A stretch of 7,608 nucleotides of DNA from Christensenella sp036660175 (lineage in GTDB: Bacteria; Bacillota; Clostridia; Christensenellales; Christensenellaceae), in the NCBI GenBank assembly GCA_036660175.1, contig JAVXBD010000063.1, positions 1 to 7,608 of the forward strand. Reading direction: 5' to 3'. Shown here piece by piece: positions 1 through 6,060 of this stretch. The translations under genes and the position numbers were made by a program. Position 1 is the stretch's first letter. Each line of letters opens with the position of its first letter. The notes beneath the pieces are model-generated. The model made no database searches, was not told where the DNA came from, and saw nothing but the letters and a program-made list of their open reading frames with translations.

Positions 1-654
1 CATGTCGCCTGGATTTGCAGGCAGATAGGTCTGCAAAAACTCTTTAAACTTGCGTTCTCCAATAAAGCAAATGCCTGTCGAGTCTTTTTTCTTTGCAACC
101 GACAGTCCTTCCTGCTCTGCTATTTTGCGCACTTCAGCCTTTTGCAGTTCGCCAATTGGAAACATGGCATTTTTGATTTGCTCCTGCGACAGCATACACA
201 AGAAATAACTTTGGTCTTTTCCTGCATCTAATCCTTTTTTTAAATAGGCAGTCCCGTTTTCTTTAAAAAGCCTTACATAATGACCAGTTGCTAAATAATC
301 TGCACCCGTTTTCATTGCAAAATCCAAAAACGATGCAAATTTAATTTCTTTGTTGCACAGCACATCAGGATTTGGCGTACGTCCACGCTTATATTCCTCC
401 AAAAAATACGAAAACACACGTTCCCAATATTCCTTCTCAAAATTAACAGTGTAATATGGAATACCGATTTTATCACATACCGCACGCACGTCATCATAAT
501 CCTGCACAGCAGGGCAATCCGTATCAGGATCGCTGTCATCCCAGTTTTTCATAAAAACACCCACAACATCATATCCCTGCTCTTTTAAAAGCAATGCCGA
601 CACCGCACTATCCACTCCGCCTGACATTCCCACTACTACACGCTTTTTCTCCAT
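1..654 (-). CDS. mnmA: tRNA-specific 2-thiouridylase MnmA (N-terminal part, runs off the window)
   Basis: MnmA activates U34 of Lys, Glu and Gln tRNAs with ATP and inserts sulfur to make 2-thiouridine in the cytoplasm. The window holds 218 codons from an ATG at 654 to its left edge with no stop; the family is usually about 350-370 residues, so the C-terminal beta-barrel part is missing. Visible motifs are the PP-loop SGGVDS at residues 11-16, the first catalytic cysteine C100 in NPDVLCNKE, DQSYFL at 147-152, and the second cysteine C196 in STGICFIGERKF. Both catalytic cysteines are present, so the visible part looks intact. The start has a GGAG ribosome binding site six bases upstream. A strong promoter lies at 690-718, and the gene is divergent from the metallo-hydrolase gene. 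Assignment rests on the motifs and is nearly certain. Confidence 0.97.
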   Translation of the reverse strand, partial: MEKKRVVVGMSGGVDSAVSALLLKEQGYDVVGVFMKNWDDSDPDTDCPAVQDYDDVRAVCDKIGIPYYTVNFEKEYWERVFSYFLEEYKRGRTPNPDVLCNKEIKFASFLDFAMKTGADYLATGHYVRLFKENGTAYLKKGLDAGKDQSYFLCMLSQEQIKNAMFPIGELQKAEVRKIAEQEGLSVAKKKDSTGICFIGERKFKEFLQTYLPANPGDM

Positions 655-689
655 GATTTTCTCCGTCTTTCTATATTCTGATAGGTACA

Positions 690-718
690 ATTATATTTTT
701 TATGCCTATAGAAGTCAA
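690..718 (-). promoter_or_regulatory. Sigma-A-type promoter of mnmA
   Basis: On the minus strand a TTGACT box (713-718) is followed after exactly 17 bases by a consensus TATAAT (690-695). Transcription would begin near 683 and give a leader of about 30 bases ahead of the mnmA ATG at 654. Eleven of the twelve box positions match the vegetative consensus. Confidence 0.8.
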
Positions 719-725
719 ATCCTAT

Positions 726-754
726 TTGTATGCAAATGATTTATGATATATAAT
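726..754 (+). promoter_or_regulatory. Promoter of the ComEC-type metallo-hydrolase gene
   Basis: On the plus strand TTGTAT (726-731) is followed after 17 bases by a perfect TATAAT (749-754). The -35 box is poor (three of six). Transcription would begin near 761, downstream of the upstream ATG at 743, which favours translation from 788. Confidence 0.6.
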
Positions 755-775
755 AGAAGCAAATCAAACAATATA

Positions 776-782
776 AAGGCGG
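776..782 (+). promoter_or_regulatory. Ribosome binding site that sets the metallo-hydrolase start
   Basis: AAGGCGG lies five bases before the ATG at 788. The alternative ATG at 743 has no purine-rich site before it and lies upstream of the predicted transcription start. Confidence 0.65.
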
Positions 783-787
783 CAAAA

Positions 788-1756
788 ATGGCAAATAAAC
801 AAAAACGCAAACCCGACAGAAAAGCACTTGCCGGTATCATTATTTCGATTTTATGTATCATCGGCATTATTTTGATATTCGCTTTTGGCACACAGGGAAA
901 TTTCATTGACAATATCAAAAACATTTGGGAAAACACCATACATTCTGGGCGGAGAGTTGATGCTGCCGAATTTACCAATATTAAAGAAAACAATGATAAG
1001 ATGATTTTATACGTAATGGATACTGGAAACTCTGATTGTATGCTTTTGCGCACACCGCAAGGGGACACTGTTTTAATAGATGCAGCAGACAACAATGATT
1101 CCAAACAGATTCTTTCCACGCTTTCATCTTTGGGTATCACCAAATTAAATGGTGCTGTTGCAACACATCCCCATGCCGATCATATTGGTTCGATGGATAC
1201 CGTTCTGCAAAATATTCCTACCGATACCGTATATTTAACTGATTTTTCTACTGAGAATAAAAATTACACAAATATGCTCACACAGATTACACAAAAAAAT
1301 ATTCCGATTGTTGATGTCAATGCAGGAACAGAGTTTTCTATCGGCGGTATGACCTTTACCGCACTCAATCCGCAAGACAAAGCCTATACAGATCCAAATG
1401 AATCCAGCATCGTGCTGCTTGCACAATATGGCAGTACCAAATTTTTATTTACAGGAGATGCAGAGGAGCAGGCGATTGCAGAAATTGTTGCAACCTACCC
1501 CACGCTTTTAGATGTAGATGTGCTAAAAGTTGGACATCATGGTTCTGCTGGTGCAACAACTTCAGAGCTTTTGACACTCACCACACCGCAAGTCGCTCTG
1601 ATACCTGTCGGAAAAGACAACAAGTATGGTCACCCACAAAAAGAAGTCATTGATTTACTTAACCAAAACAGCATTCCAATTTTACGTACAGACAGAAACG
1701 GCGATATTGTTGTGTTTTCAGATGGTTCCACCATCACTTACAAAACTGCCGCTTAG
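788..1756 (+). CDS. Membrane-anchored ComEC/Rec2-type metallo-beta-lactamase-fold hydrolase
   Basis: The protein has 322 residues from the ATG at 788. A lysine/arginine-rich start (1-12) is followed by one hydrophobic helix at about 14-33, with no clear signal peptidase site, so it is probably a type II membrane protein with its catalytic domain outside. The domain (about 72-320) carries the metal-binding THPHADH at 126-132 (H127, H129, D131, H132), TGD at 222-224, GHHGS at 249-253 and a later conserved histidine in KYGHP (H282). GHHGS plus NKYGHP matches the metallo domain of the competence protein ComEC, here without the ComEC membrane channel. Stand-alone members of this family are often annotated as MBL-fold hydrolases; nuclease or phosphodiesterase activity is inference. 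It is the only plus-strand gene here and is probably monocistronic. An in-frame ATG at 743 would add 15 residues but is disfavoured. Confidence 0.9.
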   Translation: MANKQKRKPDRKALAGIIISILCIIGIILIFAFGTQGNFIDNIKNIWENTIHSGRRVDAAEFTNIKENNDKMILYVMDTGNSDCMLLRTPQGDTVLIDAADNNDSKQILSTLSSLGITKLNGAVATHPHADHIGSMDTVLQNIPTDTVYLTDFSTENKNYTNMLTQITQKNIPIVDVNAGTEFSIGGMTFTALNPQDKAYTDPNESSIVLLAQYGSTKFLFTGDAEEQAIAEIVATYPTLLDVDVLKVGHHGSAGATTSELLTLTTPQVALIPVGKDNKYGHPQKEVIDLLNQNSIPILRTDRNGDIVVFSDGSTITYKTAA

Positions 1757-1758
1757 CT

Positions 1759-1789
1759 TTTATTTTCACGTTGGATAACGGAAATTAAA
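1759..1789. terminator. AT-rich hairpin after the metallo-hydrolase gene (weak terminator candidate)
   Basis: Four pairs CGTT/AACG around a GGAT loop are extended by TTTC/GAAA past one bulged A and then by four A-T pairs past one mismatch. It begins three bases after the stop codon. No U-tract follows on either strand, so efficient intrinsic termination is doubtful. Confidence 0.3.
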
Positions 1790-1954
1790 TTACATATTCC
1801 CCGTCCTTTATTTCTGCACACTGCCTCGTTATGCTCGTGCGGCTTGCCTTGCAAAAAAATTCTTTATTTGAAAACTCTTCAACCTGAATCTTTGGTATTT
1901 TTTCTTCGCTGTAAGGCTGTGTAGCGACAAATAGAGCGTGTTCTATGGCTTAAG
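1790..1954. other. Intergenic stretch with locally raised GC and a startless open frame
   Basis: This stretch lies between the convergent ends of the metallo-hydrolase gene and exoA. On the minus strand one frame is open for 54 codons (1788-1949) to a TAA at 1785-1787, with no ATG, GTG or TTG start and a stop just upstream. The part at about 1815-1852 is more GC-rich than its surroundings. It may be a decayed gene end or an intergenic repeat. No convincing terminator for exoA was found; TCGCT/AGCGA and ATAGA/TCTAT give only five-pair stems without U-tracts. Confidence 0.35.
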
Positions 1955-2695
1955 TTACAATTCCAATCCAATCGGGCAATGATCGCTGCCCAATACCTCT
2001 GTATAGATTTCTGCCGCTTTTATAGGTATGCCGTGTGTCGCCAAAAAATAATCAATCCGCCACCCCGCATTATTTGTACGTGCCGAAAATCGATATGACC
2101 ACCATGTATATTTCACTTCATCTGGATGCAGCTCTCGAAAGGTGTCCACAAACCCAGCATCTAAAAGTTCCGTTAGCTTCTTTCGTTCTTCTATGGTAAA
2201 TCCAGCATTTTTTGCATTGCTTTTGGCATTTTTAATGTCCATTTCTGTATGTGCAACATTAAAATCTCCGCATACCAGCACTTCTTTTTTTTGTGCAAGC
2301 GACATCAAATATATCCTAAAGTCATCTTCCCACCGCATTCTGTATGCCAATCTTTTTAAACCTTCCTGAGAGTTTGGTGTATACACATTCACCAAAAAAT
2401 ATTTCTCAAATTCCAGTGTAATCACTCTGCCCTCACCTATGTGTTCTTCAATACCAAAGTCATATGTTGCCGCCACAGGCTTGATACGTGAAAATATCGC
2501 CGTACCCGAATAGCCTTTTTTTTCAGCACTATTCCAGTATTCCTCATATCCGTCAATTACAAAATCCGCTTGTTCTTTTTGCATTTTCGTTTCCTGCACA
2601 CAAAACACATCGGCATTCGCTTCACGAAAAAACTCCATAAAATTTTTGCTCATTGCCGCACGCAGTCCATTCACGTTCCATGATATTATTTTCAT
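1955..2695 (-). CDS. xth: Exodeoxyribonuclease III (ExoA/XthA family AP endonuclease)
   Basis: This 246-residue enzyme of the endonuclease/exonuclease/phosphatase superfamily cuts DNA at abasic sites and removes 3' blocking groups in base excision repair. Family length is about 250 residues, so it is complete. Expected active-site positions are visible: N7 and N9 in WNVNGLRA, E35 in QETK, Y105 in VYTPN, D144 and N146 in GDFN, WRIDY at 212-216, and SDH at 237-239 with the C-terminal catalytic histidine. The start is fixed by AGGAG seven bases before the ATG, lying inside the last codons of the rubredoxin-like frame. That frame's TGA (2697-2699) is separated from this ATG by one base, so translational coupling is likely. 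It appears to be the last gene of the unit starting near 4745. The Firmicutes name is exoA. Confidence 0.96.
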   Translation of the reverse strand: MKIISWNVNGLRAAMSKNFMEFFREANADVFCVQETKMQKEQADFVIDGYEEYWNSAEKKGYSGTAIFSRIKPVAATYDFGIEEHIGEGRVITLEFEKYFLVNVYTPNSQEGLKRLAYRMRWEDDFRIYLMSLAQKKEVLVCGDFNVAHTEMDIKNAKSNAKNAGFTIEERKKLTELLDAGFVDTFRELHPDEVKYTWWSYRFSARTNNAGWRIDYFLATHGIPIKAAEIYTEVLGSDHCPIGLEL

Positions 2696-2696
2696 A

Positions 2697-2854
2697 TCAT
2701 TCTCCTATTTTATAGAGCGAGAACCGCTCTTTGGTCGTCTTGCAGATTGGGCAGATTTCGGGCGGATAGTTTTTTGCACACAAATATCCACACACTGTAC
2801 ACCGCCAAATTGGAAATGATACTTGTGATTTTTTTAAACCCCGCTCCGTTTCAT
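2697..2854 (-). CDS. Rubredoxin-like small metal-binding protein (probable frameshift near its start)
   Basis: A short minus-strand frame is open from 2870 to the TGA at 2697-2699 and encodes a rubredoxin-type knuckle pair: WRCTVCGY, twelve residues after the second cysteine, then CPIC and KERF. The 12-residue gap equals that of the C-terminal rubredoxin domain of rubrerythrin, and four cysteines could bind iron or zinc. A fifth cysteine follows CGY. The preceding gene ends in TAATG, whose ATG (2852-2854) has an AGGG site, but that frame stops after six codons (TAA 2834-2836). One extra G in the G-run at 2839-2842 would join the two and give 52 residues. The only standard start in the open frame, TTG at 2868-2870, lacks a binding site. 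The product may therefore be frameshifted, recoded, or affected by a sequence error. Electron-carrier function is inferred from the fold. Confidence 0.72.
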
Positions 2855-3861
2855 TATCCCTGCATTTCAATCAAGGTTTTATGCACCTGCATCAGATTTT
2901 CCTGTGGCGTAAACTTCGGTGTTTCACAGCCTGCCGAGCTTACGTATTTTTGCGTACCAATTGCCGCACAATCACGCACAGCCTTATCAATATCCGCTGT
3001 ACTCCCCTGCAACAATACAGATACAGGATCATAATTTCCAGAAATACAAATTTTATCACCATGCAGACGGATTGCCTCGTCAAGCGGCACCATCCAGTCC
3101 ACGTCTAAAATATCCACATATTCTGAGGGTATATCCGCCAAAAACGGTGTAATATTTCCGCAGATATGCAGTTTTGTTTTTGCACCCATGTCTTTGATTG
3201 CTTTTAAAATCTTGATTTCATATCCCAGTGCAAGATCTCTATACATATGCGGTCCAGCCACAGATGCAATCGCATCGCCAACACCAATAATATCCGCACC
3301 AGCCTCAATCTGCGCTCTTGCGTATACAATCGCCTGCTCCAGACACAAGTCAAGCAAATCTTTTGTAAATGAGCCATCATCGCATAAATCAAGCAGAAAA
3401 TGATTCACCCCCCGCAAATCAGCCGCCTCTGCAAAACAGCCCTCTACCCAGCCAATAATTGCAAGCTCACCGCCCACTTCTTTTTTATATTGTTCAATCG
3501 TCCGTACAGAATCCCCCATGCGCTTGCTGTCACAAGGCTGTATAATCTTTAATTTCAGCAAATCTTGTGGGTCTTGTATCAAATCCACCTTTGGATACGG
3601 CACATCATCAGGAGGAAAAACCACTTCTGTTCCTCTATCGCCTGCCTCACGCATAGGATCAGACATGGTTGTTACACAATCAATCCCATATTTCTGAGCG
3701 CAAACAATATTTCCCTTTGCAAGCAGTTTATAGTCCTGCGTATATTGTGAATACGTTACACCAATTTCCCTTGCGGCAAACTGCATAAGGATGTTTAAAT
3801 TTGGGATTCTATCACTTTTCTCTCCATTGATACGTGCAAAAATTCTTTCTCTTGAGTTCAT
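2854..3861 (-). CDS. Uroporphyrinogen decarboxylase-family protein, MtaA-like methyltransferase type
   Basis: The 335-residue protein has the URO-D TIM-barrel pattern over its whole length. It lacks the RQAGR motif with which true HemE binds its substrate. It has LHICGN (H232, C234) and SAGCETP (C312), the His-x-Cys...Cys zinc ligands of methylcobamide:thiol methyltransferases such as MtaA. A cobalamin-linked methyl transfer role is therefore more likely than haem synthesis. The substrate is unknown, and no corrinoid protein or partner methyltransferase lies in the window. The start has AAGGAA seven bases upstream. It follows the dehydrogenase gene after 32 bases, and its TAA overlaps an ATG (TAATG) that appears to be the start of the rubredoxin-like gene. 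The family call is firm; the methyltransferase role is inferred from the zinc motif. Confidence 0.88.
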   Translation of the reverse strand: MNSRERIFARINGEKSDRIPNLNILMQFAAREIGVTYSQYTQDYKLLAKGNIVCAQKYGIDCVTTMSDPMREAGDRGTEVVFPPDDVPYPKVDLIQDPQDLLKLKIIQPCDSKRMGDSVRTIEQYKKEVGGELAIIGWVEGCFAEAADLRGVNHFLLDLCDDGSFTKDLLDLCLEQAIVYARAQIEAGADIIGVGDAIASVAGPHMYRDLALGYEIKILKAIKDMGAKTKLHICGNITPFLADIPSEYVDILDVDWMVPLDEAIRLHGDKICISGNYDPVSVLLQGSTADIDKAVRDCAAIGTQKYVSSAGCETPKFTPQENLMQVHKTLIEMQG

Positions 3862-3893
3862 AAATCTGTTCCTTTCTTATGCAAATATTTTAT

Positions 3894-4715
3894 TTAGAAC
3901 GAGGTCCAGCCACCGTCTGTCTGAAGGGTTGCACCCGTCATATGCGTTGCATCATCTGATGCCAAAAACAAAATAGATGCCGCTTGCTCGTCAGCAGTCG
4001 CTTCTCTTTCCTGCATGGTTTTTGTTTTTTGCCCTGCCATTGATTGCGCCGCTTTTGGATCAATTCCTGCTGCAATCGCTTCTTTTTGTTTTCTCATCAC
4101 AAATTCCATCGCCTCTTTGACCATTGGCGTTGCCGTTCCTGCTGGATTTACAGAATTAATGCGAATATTATATTTCGCATAATCAATCGCCAAATTTTTC
4201 GTCAGCCCATTGACCGCATGTTTCGATGCAACATATGCTGGATTTCCAGGCAAACCTGTCATGCCTGCAATTGACGCATTATTTACAATCACGCCGCCTT
4301 TGTTTTGTGCCATAAATTGTATAAGTTCATATCTACAGCAATAATACACAGAATAAAAATTATTTTGCATTGTAAAATCCATATCTTCTTTGGGCAATAA
4401 ATGCAGTGGATTTGGCTCTCCCATCACGCCCGCATTGTTGATCGCAATATCAATTTTCTGATATTTGTTTATTGTCATTTCAATCATTTTTTGCGCATTT
4501 TGTTCAATAGATAAGTCCAGTGGCAAAAAAATAGCATCTGCGCCATCGGCTAAGATTTCCTTTAAAACCTCCGCCCCTTCCTTTTCACGTTTATCAACAA
4601 GCACAACTTTTGCGCCTTCTTTTGCTGCACGCCGTGCAGTTGCCGCGCCAATACCCCTTGCCGCACCCGTTACAATCATCACCTTATTTAAAAATCTGTT
4701 CGCATAATAATTCAT
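3894..4715 (-). CDS. Short-chain dehydrogenase/reductase (classical SDR)
   Basis: This 273-residue Rossmann-fold oxidoreductase shows the classical SDR marks in order: TGAARGIG at 16-23, D41 at the end of the second strand (suggesting NAD(H) rather than NADP(H)), NNAG at 93-96, a catalytic Asn near 118, S148, Y161-x3-K165, and the C-terminal TGATLQTDGGW. All four catalytic positions are filled. It is slightly longer than the usual 250 because of a lysine/glutamine-rich insert at about 200-235, in the substrate-lid region. The start at 4715 is chosen because GGAGGAG lies seven bases upstream; an in-frame ATG at 4778 falls inside the predicted promoter. The substrate cannot be told. It is the first gene of the unit with the UroD-family, rubredoxin-like and exoA genes. 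Confidence 0.93.
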   Translation of the reverse strand: MNYYANRFLNKVMIVTGAARGIGAATARRAAKEGAKVVLVDKREKEGAEVLKEILADGADAIFLPLDLSIEQNAQKMIEMTINKYQKIDIAINNAGVMGEPNPLHLLPKEDMDFTMQNNFYSVYYCCRYELIQFMAQNKGGVIVNNASIAGMTGLPGNPAYVASKHAVNGLTKNLAIDYAKYNIRINSVNPAGTATPMVKEAMEFVMRKQKEAIAAGIDPKAAQSMAGQKTKTMQEREATADEQAASILFLASDDATHMTGATLQTDGGWTSF

Positions 4716-4722
4716 AAAAGCA

Positions 4723-4729
4723 CTCCTCC
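4723..4729 (-). promoter_or_regulatory. Strong ribosome binding site that sets the SDR start
   Basis: GGAGGAG on the minus strand is seven bases before the ATG at 4715. It overrules the 21-residue upstream extension to 4778, which has no such site. Confidence 0.8.
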
Positions 4730-4749
4730 GAGTTTTGTTGTTTATGCTT

Positions 4750-4778
4750 ATTTTATCATCAAATCTGGCAAAATACAA
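4750..4778 (-). promoter_or_regulatory. Promoter of the SDR-UroD-rubredoxin-exoA unit
   Basis: On the minus strand TTGTAT (4773-4778) is followed after 17 bases by TAAAAT (4750-4755), with a TGA directly before it making an extended -10. Transcription would start near 4743, leaving a leader of about 28 bases. It lies just downstream of the rplA terminator, so the two units look independent. Confidence 0.65.
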
Positions 4779-4802
4779 CGTGAAACATGCTCATTTGTGC
4801 AT

Positions 4803-4836
4803 AAAAAAGAAGACTCCTTTTCAGAAATCTTCTTTA
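4803..4836 (-). terminator. Intrinsic terminator of the rpmG-rplA operon
   Basis: Minus-strand RNA forms an eight-pair stem AAAGAAGA/UCUUCUUU (4828-4835 with 4806-4813) around a 14-base loop. Together with the last stem bases, a run of six U follows the final C. It begins about 20 bases after the rplA stop. The stem is A-U rich, so strength is moderate. Confidence 0.7.
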
Positions 4837-4855
4837 AAAATCTTTATTAATTCTG

Positions 4856-5551
4856 TTATACTGTAAACCTAACAGGGTTAATTTTTACGCCAGGTCCCAT
4901 AGTTGATGAAATCACAACGCTCCGCAGGTAAGTACCTTTTGCAGCAGATGGCTTTGCTTTTACAATTGCTTCCATGATTGCTTTTAAGTTATCCACAAGC
5001 TTTTCATGCTCAAAGCTCTTTTTGCCAATCGGAACGTGGATAATCGCTGTTTTATCTACTCTGTATTCAACTTTACCAGCTTTAATATCCGCAACCGCTT
5101 TTGCAACATCCATTGTAACCGTACCAGATTTCGGGTTAGGCATCAAGCCTTTTGGCCCTAATACTTTACCGATACGTCCTACAACACCCATCATATCTGG
5201 TGTTGCAACCACAACGTCAAACTCAAACCAGTTTTCTTTTTGGATTTTTTCTATCATTTCTTCAGCGCCGACATACTCAGCACCTGCATCTTGCGCTTCT
5301 TTCACTTTATCGCCCTTTGTGATAACAAGAACACGTACCAGTTTACCAGTACCGTGAGGAAGTACAACTGCACCTCTTACTTGTTGATCTGCATGACGAG
5401 GATCAATTCCCAATCTTACAGAAAGCTCTATTGTTTCGTCAAAGTTCGCTTTTGCAGTCTGCACACAAAGTTTAAGTGCTTCAGCAGGATCAAATAAACT
5501 CATTCTTTCAAAGGACTTTATACTGTCCTCATATTTTTTTCCTCTATTCAT
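4856..5551 (-). CDS. rplA: 50S ribosomal protein L1
   Basis: L1 binds 23S rRNA helices 76-78, forms the mobile stalk that helps eject deacylated tRNA, and represses its own operon by binding the mRNA. The 231-residue length matches the family. It begins MNRGKKY, close to the usual MKRGKKY, and has the L1 signature at about 127-146 (GKVLGPKGLMPNPKSGTVT). The ATG is preceded by GGAGG eight bases upstream, inside the last codons of rplK; only three bases separate the two genes. It is the last gene of its operon here, followed by a terminator rather than by rplJ-rplL. Confidence 0.98.
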   Translation of the reverse strand: MNRGKKYEDSIKSFERMSLFDPAEALKLCVQTAKANFDETIELSVRLGIDPRHADQQVRGAVVLPHGTGKLVRVLVITKGDKVKEAQDAGAEYVGAEEMIEKIQKENWFEFDVVVATPDMMGVVGRIGKVLGPKGLMPNPKSGTVTMDVAKAVADIKAGKVEYRVDKTAIIHVPIGKKSFEHEKLVDNLKAIMEAIVKAKPSAAKGTYLRSVVISSTMGPGVKINPVRFTV

Positions 5552-5554
5552 CGC

Positions 5555-5980
5555 TTAGCCCTCCACTTCTATGCCCATGCTTTTTGCAGTACCAACAATC
5601 ATACTAACAGCCGCTGGCAAGTCTGCCGCATTTAAGTCAGGCATTTTCAAAGATGCAATTTCTTCCAATTGTGCTTGTGTAATTTTAGCAACTTTGTTCT
5701 TGTTAGGAGCACCCGATGCTTTTTCTATTTTACAAGCTTTCTTGATAAGCACAGCCGCTGGTGGTGTTTTGGTAATAAAACTAAATGAACGATCCGCATA
5801 AACGGTGATGACAACAGGAACTACAAGACCTGCCTGTGCTGCTGTTCTTTCGTTATAAGTTTTACAAAACTCCATGATGTTTACACCATGCTGACCAAGT
5901 GCAGGCCCTACAGGCGGTGCTGGTGTGGCCTTTCCTGCGGGTATCTGTAATTTGATATACCCTGTTATTTTTTTTGCCAT
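5555..5980 (-). CDS. rplK: 50S ribosomal protein L11
   Basis: L11 binds the GTPase-associated centre of 23S rRNA, the thiostrepton site, and takes part in factor binding and RelA activation. The full 141 residues are present. The N-terminal domain has the proline-rich PAPPVGPALGQHG at 20-32, and the C-terminal RNA-binding domain has the KSMGI end segment at 133-137. AGGAGG precedes the ATG by nine bases. It is translated just ahead of rplA. The 80-base gap from nusG holds the probable L1 operator, so L11 and L1 synthesis is probably repressed together by free L1. Confidence 0.98.
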   Translation of the reverse strand: MAKKITGYIKLQIPAGKATPAPPVGPALGQHGVNIMEFCKTYNERTAAQAGLVVPVVITVYADRSFSFITKTPPAAVLIKKACKIEKASGAPNKNKVAKITQAQLEEIASLKMPDLNAADLPAAVSMIVGTAKSMGIEVEG

Positions 5981-6006
5981 TTTAAAATTCCTCCTAAATA
6001 TATGAT

Positions 6007-6034
6007 GTGGTACAAACGGTAATTACCCTCCCAC
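6007..6034 (-). promoter_or_regulatory. Probable L1 autoregulatory site in the rplK leader (23S rRNA mimic)
   Basis: The minus-strand leader of rplK contains GUGGGAGG (6027-6034) and, fifteen bases later, UACCAC (6007-6012). From memory, E. coli 23S rRNA around helix 76 at the L1 stalk base has the same pair, GUGGGAGG paired with UACCAC. A GGUAAUUACC palindrome (6018-6027) lies between them. It is about 12 bases upstream of the rplK ribosome binding site, where bound L1 could block translation. L1 feedback is established in E. coli; its action here is inferred. Confidence 0.65.
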
Positions 6035-6041
6035 TCAGAAA

Positions 6042-6060
6042 CAAATACAGTATGTATTTT
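6042..6060 (-). other. Small hairpin after nusG (AAATAC/GTATTT)
   Basis: A six-pair A-T-rich stem with a five-base loop lies just after the nusG stop. Only GUUUC follows, so it is at best a weak pause or mRNA-stability element, not a good terminator. The operon probably reads through into rplK. Confidence 0.3.

Noticed and set aside
743..787. Upstream ATG adding 15 residues to the metallo-hydrolase
   Set aside because: It has no ribosome binding site and overlaps the -10 region of the predicted promoter; the ATG at 788 has AAGGCGG at good spacing.
715..1143. 142-codon minus-strand open frame opposite the metallo-hydrolase gene
   Set aside because: It lies antisense to a gene with clear catalytic motifs, covers the divergent promoters, and shows no recognisable domain.
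2747..3034. 95-codon plus-strand open frame
   Set aside because: It is antisense to the rubredoxin-like and UroD-family genes, whose minus-strand motifs are far more convincing.
2854..3861. Classical uroporphyrinogen decarboxylase HemE of haem synthesis
   Set aside because: The RQAGR substrate-binding motif is absent, while the H-x-C...C zinc ligands of MtaA-type methyltransferases are present.
4716..4778. 21-residue N-terminal extension of the SDR from the ATG at 4778
   Set aside because: It overlaps the promoter boxes, while the ATG at 4715 has GGAGGAG seven bases upstream and fits the normal SDR start.
4974..5357. 127-codon plus-strand open frame opposite rplA
   Set aside because: It is the antisense of the conserved L1 sequence and resembles no family; a shadow of biased codon use.
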